Below are positions 21,742 through 29,910 of a stretch of 32,103 nt of DNA, piece by piece (the first letter of the stretch is position 1; the number at the start of each line of letters is the position of its first letter). The position numbers and the translations under genes were made by a program. Below the pieces are notes generated by a model that saw only the letters and a program-made list of their open reading frames with translations, ran no database searches and was not told where the DNA came from. This DNA comes from Candidatus Chromulinivoraceae bacterium (GTDB lineage: Bacteria > Patescibacteriota > Saccharimonadia > Saccharimonadales > Saccharimonadaceae). The stretch lies in contig DATIJL010000010.1 of NCBI GenBank assembly GCA_035478595.1, positions 99,733 through 131,835 on the forward strand, read 5' to 3'.

Positions 21742-24700
21742 ATGAGCCGAGTTGTTGCATCGAACGGTATTGCTGACTTTGACGCCGTGCGTCTCGCAGT
21801 CGCTAGCCCAGAAGACATCCTCAAGTGGAGCTACGGTGAGGTTACTAAGCCAGAAACCATCAACTACCGTACACAAAAGCCTGAACGCGATGGTTTGTTC
21901 TGTGAGCGTATTTTCGGACCAGTAAAAGATATCAACCCACACGATAACAAGCTCAAGGGTGTTCGTTCTCGTGAAGCAGCTGTAGATAAGAACGGTGAAC
22001 TTGTTACTAAGTCTATCGTTCGTCGTGAGCGCATGGGTCACATCCAGCTTGCCGCACCTGTTGCGCATATCTGGTTCATGCGTGGTACGCCAAGTGCCAT
22101 GAGTCTGCTCATTGGTATTACGGTTCGTAACCTTGAACGCATCGCTTACTTTGCAACCTACGTTGTATTGAAGGTAAACGAAGAAAAGCGCGATCAAATG
22201 CTTGCTGATCTTGATGCCGAAACTGAAGCCGGCCGTGCAGCGATTAAAATCCGCTATGAGCGCGAAGCTTCTGTTGAAAATGCTGATGTTAAGGCACTTG
22301 CTGAACAGCAATCACGTGAAGTTGAAGAACTCAACGACATGTATACAGTTAAAAAGGGTCAACTTGAGAGCCTCGTAAAGGGCGCTCTCATCAGCGAAAC
22401 TGATTTCCGTAACCTTCCTGAAGAGTACGAAGAACTTGCCGAAGTTGGCATGGGTGGTACTGCACTAAAGGCACTCCTTGACGAGATCGATCTGCCTGTT
22501 CTTATCAAACAGCTCAGCGAAGAAGTCGAAAGCGCTAAGGGTCAGCGTGAAAAGAAACTGCTTAAGCGTCTTAAGGTGCTTGAGGGTATGCTTGCCGCTG
22601 GTATTAGGCCAAACAGCCTCACGCTTACCGTTCTTCCTGTTATTCCTCCGGACCTTCGTCCAATGGTGCAACTTACCGGTGGTCGTTTTGCTACAAGCGA
22701 CCTCAACGACCTTTACCGTCGTGTAATTAACCGTAACAACCGTCTTAAGAAGCTGATTGATCTCAACGCGCCTGAAGTAATTCGTCGCAACGAGATGCGC
22801 ATGCTCCAAGAGGCTGTTGACGCATTGATCGATAACAGCGCAGCCCGTGGTGGTCGTGCCGTTAACGCTACCGGCGGTCGCCGTCGTCTTAAGAGCATCA
22901 GTGACATGCTTAAGGGCAAGCAGGGTCGTTTCCGTCAGAACCTTCTGGGTAAGCGTGTTGACTACTCTGGACGTTCTGTCATTGTTGTTGGTCCTAAGCT
23001 TAAGATCAACCAGTGTGGTCTTCCTAAGCAAATGGCACTCGAGCTCTTTAAGCCGTTCATCATTAGCTGGCTTATCCGTGGCGAACACGCTCACAACATT
23101 CGCTCAGCAACTCGTTTAATCGAGGCTGGCGACGCACTTGTATGGGACGCACTTGATGCTGTGATTGAAGGTAAGTACGTTCTTTTGAACCGTGCTCCAT
23201 CTCTTCACCGTCTTTCAATCCAAGCTTTCCAGCCTAAGTTGGTTGAAGGCAAAGCAATCCAGCTACACCCACTCGTCGCAAACGGATTTAACGCCGACTA
23301 CGATGGCGACCAGATGGCTGTACACCTTCCACTGTCTAAAGAAGCTCAGGCTGAGGCTCGTGACCTCATGAGCGCAACCAACAACCTTCTAAAGCCAGCT
23401 GATGGTGCACCAGTGCTTAACATCGGTCAGGACGTTGTACTTGGTAACTACTACCTTACATATGAAAAACCAAGCGCCCAAACTGACACCGTTAAGGCGT
23501 ATAGCTCAATCTACGAAGCTGAAATGGCTTACGATAACGGTAAACTCCAGCTTCAGACTCCAATTCGCGTTGTTACAAAGGGTCAAGCTCGTAACACGAC
23601 GCTTGGTCGAGTGTTCTTTAACGACATCCTGCCAGCTGATTTTCCATACGATAACAACATCCAAAGCAAGAAGCAGCTTAAGAAGGTTCTTGCTAAGATC
23701 TTTAACACGTATGGTGCTGAAGAAACTGCTAAGACCGCTGACCGAATGAAGGGTCTGGCATTCCGTTTTGCCACTATCGCTGCTGTATCTACTGGTAAGG
23801 ACGACTACATCCACTTTGACGAGATTGGTGAATTTGTTGCAGAAGGTGACGCTAAGACTGCGCTCATTTCTGAACAATTCGACCAGGGTCTTATCACCGA
23901 GGAAGAGCGTTATAACCTGACTGTTGCCGCATGGCGTGGTGTTGACCGTCAAGTAACTGAGTTCTTGCAGTCACAGCTAAAGAACATGGATACTAGCATT
24001 AGTGTCATGGTGAACTCTGGTGCACGTGGTGATATTTCAAACGTTAAGCTTGCAAGCGCTATGGTTGGTATCATGGTGGACGCGACTAACCGCGAAATTG
24101 AGCTACCTATTCGCTCAAGCTATAAAGCAGGTCTTTCATCACTTGAGTCGTTCGTGGCTACCCGTGGTGCTCGTAAGGGTCTGATTGACACCGCTCTTAA
24201 GACAGCTGACTCGGGTTACTTGACTCGTCGTCTTGTGGACGTGAGCCAAGATGTCTTTACTGCTAAAGACGATGTCGCTGAGGAGGATGAAGGCTTCGCT
24301 ATCTACCGTGCAGAGTCTGCACTGACTATGATTGACTTTGGTAACCGTCTCTATGGTCGTTACACTGCTGAGGAAATCCCTGGCATCGTTGGTAAAGACG
24401 AGCTCATTACTCGTGAAGTTGCCGATGCTATTGAAGCAGATGCTACTATCGAAAACGTCAAGATCCAGAGCGTCCTCTCTACAAAGAGCCTTCGTGGTAT
24501 TCCACAAAAGAGTTACGGTATCGATATGGCAACCGGTACACTTGTTGCAGCCGCTCAGCCTGTCGGTGTCATTGCCGCTCAGTCAGTCGGTGAACCTGGA
24601 ACGCAGCTTACGCTTCGTACCTTCCACGCCGGTGGTGTGGCTGGTGGAGACATTACACAGGGTCTGCCTCGTGTTGAAGAGCTCTTCGAAGCTCGTACAC

Positions 24701-25575
24701 CTAAGGGACAAGCGCATGTTACTGAAACTGCTGGTGTTGTTGATCTCTGGGAAGATGGCAAGAAGTACATCGTTCAAGTTACTCCTTCAGCTGGTCATGT
24801 TGAGCGCATTGCGCTTGAAGGCCGCAAGATGGCCGTTAAAGCTGGTAGCAACGTAAAGGTTGGTGATGTTCTGGCAACTGCCGAGGGCGAAGCTAAACCA
24901 CTCGTTGCACCATTCGACGGTGTCGTAGAGGTTGCCGAAGACACGATGGTGATTGCCGCAAACGCGAGCTCACCGGTTCGTTACGAGATTCCTGGCAGTA
25001 CGCAGCTTGTTGTAAAGGCTGGTGATGTCGTTGAAGCAGGTGACCGTCTTACTATCGGTTCGCTCAATCTCCACGACCTCATGCGTCTTAAGGGTACGGA
25101 AGCAACACAGCGTTATATCATTAACGAGGTGCTTCGTATTTATGCTGCACAGGGTCAAGATGTTGCTGACAAGCACCTTGAGATCATCGTTCGTCAGATG
25201 TTCTCTCGTGTTCAGGTCGAAGACCCAGGTGACAGCGCCTTTGTCATGGGTGATATTGTTTCTAAGGCTGCGGTCTACGAAGCGAATGTCCTACTCGCCA
25301 GCGAAGGTAAAGAGCTTGCTCAGTACAACCAATTGCTCCTTGGTATTACCAAGGTGTCAATCTGGAGCGATAGCTGGCTATCTGCTGCATCATTCCAAGA
25401 CACGACTCGCGTGCTCATCAATGCTGCTACTAGTGGCCGAGCTGACCGCCTGAATGGTCTTAAGGAAAACGTCATCATTGGTCGCAAGATTCCTGTTGGA
25501 ACCGGTGCTCGTGTTGATGAACCTGACGAGGCTCTTGTGAGCGAAATCGTCGAAGATATCGAACTCGCTGAGTAG
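21742..25575 (+). CDS. rpoC: DNA-directed RNA polymerase subunit beta' lacking both zinc sites
   Basis: Beta' subunit, 1277 aa. The ATG at 21742 has AAGGAGG six bases upstream; an in-frame ATG at 21718 lies inside rpoB and is less likely. The catalytic NADYDGDQMAVH motif, which holds the Mg-binding aspartates, is intact, as are VRRERMGHI and GVIAAQSVGEPGTQLTLRTFH. The N-terminal zinc ribbon aligns without gaps to the E. coli segment starting VKDYECLCGK, but its four cysteines are Pro66, Asp68, Val81 and Asn84. The second zinc site is likewise replaced by Val845, Thr914, Pro921 and Ser924. All eight ligands are therefore absent, while the surrounding sequence is conserved. A strong terminator follows at 25592. 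Confidence 0.97.
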   Translation: MSRVVASNGIADFDAVRLAVASPEDILKWSYGEVTKPETINYRTQKPERDGLFCERIFGPVKDINPHDNKLKGVRSREAAVDKNGELVTKSIVRRERMGHIQLAAPVAHIWFMRGTPSAMSLLIGITVRNLERIAYFATYVVLKVNEEKRDQMLADLDAETEAGRAAIKIRYEREASVENADVKALAEQQSREVEELNDMYTVKKGQLESLVKGALISETDFRNLPEEYEELAEVGMGGTALKALLDEIDLPVLIKQLSEEVESAKGQREKKLLKRLKVLEGMLAAGIRPNSLTLTVLPVIPPDLRPMVQLTGGRFATSDLNDLYRRVINRNNRLKKLIDLNAPEVIRRNEMRMLQEAVDALIDNSAARGGRAVNATGGRRRLKSISDMLKGKQGRFRQNLLGKRVDYSGRSVIVVGPKLKINQCGLPKQMALELFKPFIISWLIRGEHAHNIRSATRLIEAGDALVWDALDAVIEGKYVLLNRAPSLHRLSIQAFQPKLVEGKAIQLHPLVANGFNADYDGDQMAVHLPLSKEAQAEARDLMSATNNLLKPADGAPVLNIGQDVVLGNYYLTYEKPSAQTDTVKAYSSIYEAEMAYDNGKLQLQTPIRVVTKGQARNTTLGRVFFNDILPADFPYDNNIQSKKQLKKVLAKIFNTYGAEETAKTADRMKGLAFRFATIAAVSTGKDDYIHFDEIGEFVAEGDAKTALISEQFDQGLITEEERYNLTVAAWRGVDRQVTEFLQSQLKNMDTSISVMVNSGARGDISNVKLASAMVGIMVDATNREIELPIRSSYKAGLSSLESFVATRGARKGLIDTALKTADSGYLTRRLVDVSQDVFTAKDDVAEEDEGFAIYRAESALTMIDFGNRLYGRYTAEEIPGIVGKDELITREVADAIEADATIENVKIQSVLSTKSLRGIPQKSYGIDMATGTLVAAAQPVGVIAAQSVGEPGTQLTLRTFHAGGVAGGDITQGLPRVEELFEARTPKGQAHVTETAGVVDLWEDGKKYIVQVTPSAGHVERIALEGRKMAVKAGSNVKVGDVLATAEGEAKPLVAPFDGVVEVAEDTMVIAANASSPVRYEIPGSTQLVVKAGDVVEAGDRLTIGSLNLHDLMRLKGTEATQRYIINEVLRIYAAQGQDVADKHLEIIVRQMFSRVQVEDPGDSAFVMGDIVSKAAVYEANVLLASEGKELAQYNQLLLGITKVSIWSDSWLSAASFQDTTRVLINAATSGRADRLNGLKENVIIGRKIPVGTGARVDEPDEALVSEIVEDIELAE

Positions 25576-25591
25576 ATATCGGTCCTATTGT

Positions 25592-25626
25592 AAAAATAAC
25601 CCCTTCATTTGTAAGGGGTTATTTTT
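25592..25626. terminator. Terminator of rpoBC
   Basis: A 14-bp perfect stem (25592-25605 with 25613-25626), loop CATTTGT, with A5 and T5 ends. It can act in both directions. Confidence 0.85.
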
Positions 25627-25647
25627 CATGTTTACGGAGGTGAACGT

Positions 25648-25676
25648 TTGACATTATTAATTAGAGGTCGTATCGT
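25648..25676 (+). promoter_or_regulatory. Promoter of cassette E
   Basis: TTGACA (25648-25653), 17 nt, TATCGT (25671-25676). A small dyad CGTAT/ATACG (25669-25684) overlaps the -10. Confidence 0.55.
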
Positions 25677-25700
25677 AATATACGCATCTAATACACCTAG

Positions 25701-25720
25701 GATCATCGGAGGAGATGGTC
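25701..25720 (+). promoter_or_regulatory. Hairpin presenting the Shine-Dalgarno site of cassette E
   Basis: GATCATC and GATGGTC (7 bp, one G-T pair) enclose GGAGGA as the entire 6-nt loop. The ATG at 25724 follows 3 nt after the stem. Confidence 0.45.
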
Positions 25721-25723
25721 AGG

Positions 25724-25990
25724 ATGGCAGTAACGACTGGCGATTCGACGACGGGCACCGCTCGTTCTTCGGAGTTGCCGCCGCAGCCCACGGGCTTGAC
25801 CGACTTCGAGCGTGACTTGTTCACGACGAATGGCGGCCGGATCGACGAGGACGCGCTTCGCGTTTCCGTAGTCGGCGCTCTTGATGTGATGCACCCGGAA
25901 GGGCCGAGGCAATGGTACGTCCTCACAAGACGCACCGCCCCGGCCTTCCGGGCTTATTTTTACCTTGAAATAATACAGTATCTCTGTTAA
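25724..25990 (+). CDS. Orphan GC-rich protein, 88 aa (cassette E)
   Basis: No family recognised. The ATG at 25724 is preferred because GGAGGA lies 10 nt upstream; the ATG at 25715 overlaps that site's hairpin. Up to about residue 75 nearly every codon ends in C or G. After that the frame enters AT-rich sequence (YFYLEIIQYLC) and runs past a hairpin and T-rich stretch that looks like a terminator (25937-25961). The original stop was therefore probably lost, and the last dozen residues may be accidental. The N-terminal 25 residues are Ser/Thr/Pro-rich, followed by GLTDFERDLFTTNGGRIDEDALRVSVVGALDV, probably helical. It lies between rpoC and rpsL. It could also be a decaying gene. Confidence 0.55.
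   Translation: MAVTTGDSTTGTARSSELPPQPTGLTDFERDLFTTNGGRIDEDALRVSVVGALDVMHPEGPRQWYVLTRRTAPAFRAYFYLEIIQYLC
25937..25961 (+). terminator. Terminator-like hairpin inside the 3' end of cassette E
   Basis: GCCC(C)GG / CCGGGC with loop CCTT, then TTATTTTT. CCTTCCGGG here (25944-25952) is also an exact inverted copy of CCCGGAAGG at 25894-25902, so two foldings compete. Confidence 0.5.
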
Positions 25991-25993
25991 GCT
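25965..25993 (+). promoter_or_regulatory. Promoter of rpsL-rpsG
   Basis: TTGAAA (25965-25970), 17 nt, TAAGCT (25988-25993). The leader before rpsL is about 150 nt and contains a short hairpin AGAGCA-TTC-TGCTCT at 26107-26121 and an 8-codon frame at 25999-26025; no other gene is seen there. Confidence 0.55.
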
Positions 25994-26148
25994 AATACAT
26001 GAGTTTCCTCTTTTTAGACTCTTAGACGAAAAGAATGTGTACACGTCACGAGAGAACGCTAAAAAGTATGACACGAAGCGGATATGCTGAATCCAAATCG
26101 TAAATCAGAGCATTCTGCTCTTCAAATAAGTGAATAACAGGAGTTTTC

Positions 26149-26562
26149 ATGCCTACTATTAACCAGTTGGTGCGCAAGCCTCGTAAGACTGCGATTAAAA
26201 AATCAAAGTCTCCAGCGCTTGGCCGCATTCATAACGCGCTTAAAACGCGTTACTACGACCAGGATGCCCCACTAAAACGTGGTGTTTGTATCAAGGTGAC
26301 AACAAAAACCCCTAAAAAGCCAAACTCAGCGCTTCGTAAAGTTGCTCGTGTTCGTTTGACGAACCAGCAAGAAGTCTGGGCATACATTGGTGGTGAAGGT
26401 CACAACCTCCAGGAGCACGCCGTTGTGCTTGTCCGTGGTGGTCGTGTTCCAGACCTTCCAGGTGTTCGTTACCACATCGTTCGTGGTGCTCTTGACCTTC
26501 AGGGTGTTGCAAAGCGTAAGCAGGGCCGTTCTAAATACGGTGCCAAAAAGGATGACAAGTAA
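26149..26562 (+). CDS. rpsL: 30S ribosomal protein S12
   Basis: Decoding-centre protein of the small subunit, 137 aa. It opens [12 protein letters not shown], with the core [11 protein letters not shown] (54-64), [10 protein letters not shown] (81-90) and DLPGVRYH (102-109). The N-terminal region is about a dozen residues longer than in E. coli between positions 20 and 43. In the normally invariant [11 protein letters not shown] the lysine (E. coli Lys87) is Pro101. Changes at this site confer streptomycin resistance in other bacteria; Lys42 is kept. The ATG has AGGAG upstream, and rpsG overlaps the stop by one base. Confidence 0.97.
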   Translation: MPTINQLVRKPRKTAIKKSKSPALGRIHNALKTRYYDQDAPLKRGVCIKVTTKTPKKPNSALRKVARVRLTNQQEVWAYIGGEGHNLQEHAVVLVRGGRVPDLPGVRYHIVRGALDLQGVAKRKQGRSKYGAKKDDK

Positions 26563-27041
26563 TGCCTCGTAAAGTAACCAAAAAACTACAACGCGAACTT
26601 AAGCCTGACCGCAAGTACCAGAGCGTACTCGTTCAGCGCCTTATTAACAAATCTATTCTTGATGGTAAAAAATCTATCGCTGAAAAAGCTGTGTACGCTG
26701 CCCTTGAGCAAGCTGCTAAAAAGCTTGATAGCGAAGACCCACTTGCTATTTTTGAAAAGGCTCTAAGGAACGTTTCACCAAACTTCGAGGTTAAATCTCG
26801 CCGTGTTGGTGGTGCTAACTACCAGATTCCTTTCCCTGTACAGGGTCACCGTCAGCTTCACTATGCGTTTAGCTGGCTTGTACAATCAGCTCGTTCACGT
26901 AACGGTATTCCTTACTCTCAGCGTCTTGCGCTCGAGATTGTAGATGCCTACAACGAAGCTGGTGCTGCGTACAAAAAGAAAGAAGACACGCACAAGATGG
27001 CTGAGGCCAACCGCGCCTTCGCTCACTTCGCTCGCAGCTAA
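26562..27041 (+). CDS. rpsG: 30S ribosomal protein S7
   Basis: Primary 16S rRNA-binding protein that organises the 3' major domain of the 30S head; 159 aa, normal length. It opens [21 protein letters not shown]. The conserved segments [48 protein letters not shown] and [23 protein letters not shown]-type C-terminus are present. Its start codon shares a base with the rpsL stop (TAATG), so translation is coupled. In E. coli S7 represses the str operon; no matching control site could be identified here. A strong terminator follows, so fusA is a separate unit. Confidence 0.97.
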   Translation: [159 protein letters not shown]

Positions 27042-27054
27042 TCTGCATTTGGGC

Positions 27055-27089
27055 AAAAAAAGAACTCCTTATACGGGAGTTCTTTTTTT
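27055..27089. terminator. Terminator of rpsL-rpsG
   Basis: AGAACTCC / GGAGTTCT with A7 and T7 flanks and a short loop. Confidence 0.85.
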
Positions 27090-27177
27090 GAGCGTTAGTT
27101 TGCTGCTTGTTAATAATGCAACAAAAAGAATGTTTTAAACATAGATTAAGAGAGCATGTGTGCACAGTTAACAGGGG

Positions 27178-27206
27178 GTGACATTTATAGACACTTCTGG
27201 TAAAAT
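27178..27206 (+). promoter_or_regulatory. Promoter of fusA
   Basis: GTGACA (27178-27183), 17 nt, TAAAAT (27201-27206) with TGG directly upstream (extended -10). The leader is about 65 nt. Confidence 0.65.
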
Positions 27207-27276
27207 GGTAAGGAAGCGCTATTTTTGATGGCAAAAATTCATATTTAACGAAGAAAGAAGAAAGAGCAGCAACGCT

Positions 27277-29373
27277 ATGGCCCAGAAAAACGTCCCACTC
27301 AAGGACTTTCGTAACATCGGTATTATTGCCCATATTGATGCAGGCAAAACGACCACTACTGAAGGTATTTTGTATCGCACAGGAATTAACCACAAGATTG
27401 GTGAAGTTCGAGGTGCTGATGGCGATAGCGCCACGACTGACTGGATGGCACAGGAAAAAGAGCGAGGTATTACTATTACCTCTGCTGCTGTGACCTGTTT
27501 TTGGAAAGGTCACAAGATCAACATTATTGATACCCCAGGACACATCGACTTTACGGCCGAAGTTGAGCGTTCTCTTCGCGTGCTCGACGGTGCTGTAACA
27601 GTGTTCGACGGTAAAATGGGCGTAGAAGCTCAGACTGAGACTGTATGGCGCCAGGCTAATAAGTATGGCGTTCCTCGTATCTGCTTTATTAACAAGATCA
27701 ACCAAATTGGTGGTGACTTTTATAAATCACTGGGTACTATTCACAATCGTCTTTCTAAGAATGCTCTCCCTATCCACCTTCCAATTGGTTTTGAAAAGGA
27801 GATCAACGGTGTTGTTGACCTCGTTGATATGAAAGCTTACACCTACGGTGATTACACCGACCACGAGCTTGCTCCAGGCGAAATTCCAGCAGACATGCTT
27901 GAAAAAGCTAAAAACGCGCGCAGTCTTCTGGTTGAAGCTGCTGTTGAAGCTGACGATGAACTGTTTGAGCGTTTTCTTGAGCAGGGTGAAGAGTCGATCT
28001 CTATCGATGAACTTAAGGTTGCTCTCCGTAAGCGTGTGCTTGCTGGTGACTTCTTCCTCGTAACTGGTGGTGACGGCCGTGGTGTGATTGTTGAAAAGGT
28101 CCTCGACCTTGTTGCTGATTACCTTCCATCTCCACTTGATGTTGACGCTATTAAAGGTATCAATCCAAAGACAGGCGACACAATTGAGCGCCAGCCAGAC
28201 GAGTCTGAGCCTCTTGCCGCTTTGGCCTTTAAAATTGCAACCGACCCATTTGTTGGTAAATTGATCTTTATCCGTGTTTATAGTGGTAAATTGACCGCTG
28301 GTAGCTACGTACTTAATACCACGACAGGTAACAAAGAGCGTATCGGCCGTATCGTTCGTATGCACGCCGACAAGCGTGAAGATATCGATGTTATCGGTGC
28401 AGGTGACATTGCAGCTGTTGTTGGTCTCAAGGATACCTTTACTGGTGCAACTATCTGTGACCCAACTCACCCAATTCAGCTTGAATCTATCGATTTCCCA
28501 GAACCACCAGTATCAATCGCTGTTGAGCCTAAAACTAAGGCCGACCAAGAAAAGATGGGTGTTGCTTTGCAACGTCTTGCCGAAGAAGATCCAACTTTCC
28601 GCGTTCACACCGACGAAGAGACTGGTCAGACCATTATGTCTGGAATGGGCGAGCTTCACCTTGACATCCTTATCGATCGTATGAAGCGTGAGTTTAAGGT
28701 TGAGGCAAACATCGGTGAGCCACAAGTTGCCTTCCGTGAGTCTATCAAAGGTACCTCAGACGTACAGGGTAAGCATGCTAAGCAATCTGGTGGTCGTGGC
28801 CAATACGGTGACGTATGGATTCGCTTTGAGCCGAATGAAACGGGTAAAGGCTTTGAGTTCTTTGACGCTATTAAAGGCGGTGTTGTTCCTCAGGAATATC
28901 GCAAACCTGTTGAACAAGGTGTGCGCGAAACTCTCGAAGGTGGTGTTATCGCTGGCTACCCAGTAGTAGATGTTAAAGCGACACTTTACGATGGTAGCTA
29001 CCACGATGTCGACTCGAGCGAACTTGCCTTTAAGCTCGCTGGTCACATTGCAACCCGCGCGGGTATTAAAGCTGCAAAACCTATTCTTCTCGAACCTATT
29101 ATGAAGGTGGAAGTTAGTACGCCAGAAGAGTTCATGGGTGACGTCATTGGCGACCTTAACGCTCGTCGTGGTCGCATTGACGCTATGGAAGACATTCCTG
29201 GTGGTGCGAAGCTTGTTAAGGCATTTGTGCCACTTGCAAGTATGTTTGGTTACACAAGTGATCTTCGTTCAATGAGCCAAGGTCGTGCAGCCAGCACTAT
29301 GGAGCTTGCGCAGTACGAGGAAGTACCACCTAACGTTGCACAGGAAATCATCGAGAAGCGCGCTAGTAAATAG
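27277..29373 (+). CDS. fusA: Elongation factor G
   Basis: Translocase GTPase, 698 aa, with all five EF-G domains in normal order. G1 AHIDAGKTT (18-26), G2 RGITIT (63-68) and G3 DTPGH (85-89) are intact. G4, normally NKxD, reads NKIN (139-142). The G5 region, normally GSAFKNKGV, reads VTGGDGRGV (262-270). Both segments contact the guanine base, so base recognition may differ. Domain IV and its tip region are present and the C-terminus is typical. The ATG at 27277 fits the family start ([21 protein letters not shown]), with only a purine-rich stretch upstream and no strong Shine-Dalgarno site. Its own promoter and terminators on both sides make it a single-gene unit after rpsL-rpsG. Confidence 0.97.
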   Translation: MAQKNVPLKDFRNIGIIAHIDAGKTTTTEGILYRTGINHKIGEVRGADGDSATTDWMAQEKERGITITSAAVTCFWKGHKINIIDTPGHIDFTAEVERSLRVLDGAVTVFDGKMGVEAQTETVWRQANKYGVPRICFINKINQIGGDFYKSLGTIHNRLSKNALPIHLPIGFEKEINGVVDLVDMKAYTYGDYTDHELAPGEIPADMLEKAKNARSLLVEAAVEADDELFERFLEQGEESISIDELKVALRKRVLAGDFFLVTGGDGRGVIVEKVLDLVADYLPSPLDVDAIKGINPKTGDTIERQPDESEPLAALAFKIATDPFVGKLIFIRVYSGKLTAGSYVLNTTTGNKERIGRIVRMHADKREDIDVIGAGDIAAVVGLKDTFTGATICDPTHPIQLESIDFPEPPVSIAVEPKTKADQEKMGVALQRLAEEDPTFRVHTDEETGQTIMSGMGELHLDILIDRMKREFKVEANIGEPQVAFRESIKGTSDVQGKHAKQSGGRGQYGDVWIRFEPNETGKGFEFFDAIKGGVVPQEYRKPVEQGVRETLEGGVIAGYPVVDVKATLYDGSYHDVDSSELAFKLAGHIATRAGIKAAKPILLEPIMKVEVSTPEEFMGDVIGDLNARRGRIDAMEDIPGGAKLVKAFVPLASMFGYTSDLRSMSQGRAASTMELAQYEEVPPNVAQEIIEKRASK

Positions 29374-29388
29374 TCGCTAATCGAAATA

Positions 29389-29425
29389 AATACACCGCTC
29401 ATAAGATTGAGCGGTGTATTTTTAT
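29389..29425. terminator. Bidirectional terminator between fusA and the FKBP gene
   Basis: AATACACCGCTCA / TGAGCGGTGTATT, 13 bp perfect, 6-nt loop, followed by TTTATT. It separates convergent genes. Confidence 0.85.
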
Positions 29426-29438
29426 TGGTGAACGTTGC

Positions 29439-29819
29439 TTATAACGATACGAGCTCAATATCGAACACGAGGTCAGAGTTTGGTGGAATGTTTGCGGCTG
29501 CGCGGACTGATCCGTAGGCAAGTGCAGATGGAATGACAAGGCGTCTTGTACCGCCCACCTTCATGCCTGGAACACCTTGTGTCCATCCCTTTATAACTTG
29601 GTTTAGTCCGAAGGTGATTGGCTTTCCAAAGTCGTGCGAGCTTTGAAAAATAGTTCCATCCTTGCAGAGTGCGCCGGTGTAATGCGCGGTAATAGTAGCG
29701 TTTTCGGGAACAACCTCTCCAGTGCCTTCGACGACATCAATAATCTCTAGCTGTGGAACAGTTGGTAGTGGTGTGAAATTAGCGAGCTTAGTGCCCTCAA
29801 GTTGTGTGGGTTCAGTCAT
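29439..29819 (-). CDS. FKBP-type peptidyl-prolyl cis-trans isomerase
   Basis: A 126-aa cytoplasmic FKBP domain without signal peptide. The family pattern is complete: VVEGTGE (31-37), ITAHYTGALCKDGTIFQSS with the active-site Tyr and Phe, QVIKGWTQGVPGMKVGGTRRLVIPSALAYG, and the closing strand SDLVFDIELVSL. It accelerates proline isomerisation in folding proteins. A TAAAAT box ends 6 nt before the ATG on the minus strand, so its mRNA should be leaderless. It is convergent with fusA, sharing a terminator, and divergent from the membrane-protein gene. Confidence 0.93.
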   Translation of the reverse strand: MTEPTQLEGTKLANFTPLPTVPQLEIIDVVEGTGEVVPENATITAHYTGALCKDGTIFQSSHDFGKPITFGLNQVIKGWTQGVPGMKVGGTRRLVIPSALAYGSVRAAANIPPNSDLVFDIELVSL

Positions 29820-29825
29820 ACGTCT

Positions 29826-29831
29826 ATTTTA
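29826..29831 (-). promoter_or_regulatory. -10 box of the FKBP gene
   Basis: TAAAAT on the minus strand, ending 6 nt before the ATG at 29819. Confidence 0.5.
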
Positions 29832-29875
29832 CTATGATCTTGCTTTTTTATCGTAGTTAAATAATTTACGGTATG

Positions 29876-29904
29876 TTGCTTACGCTCTTATGATCTAGTA
29901 TCCT
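29876..29904 (+). promoter_or_regulatory. Promoter of the membrane-protein gene
   Basis: TTGCTT (29876-29881), 17 nt, TATCCT (29899-29904), ending 6 nt before the ATG. A leaderless mRNA is predicted. Confidence 0.65.
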
Positions 29905-29910
29905 TAGCTC

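Noticed and set aside
22465-23094. 209-codon open frame on the minus strand inside rpoC
   Set aside because: It is fully contained in a strongly conserved rpoC segment and has no promoter or ribosome-binding site; it is a shadow of codon bias.
27228-27248. Six-codon frame ATG...TAA upstream of fusA
   Set aside because: It is very short, has no ribosome-binding site or attenuator structure, and is expected by chance.
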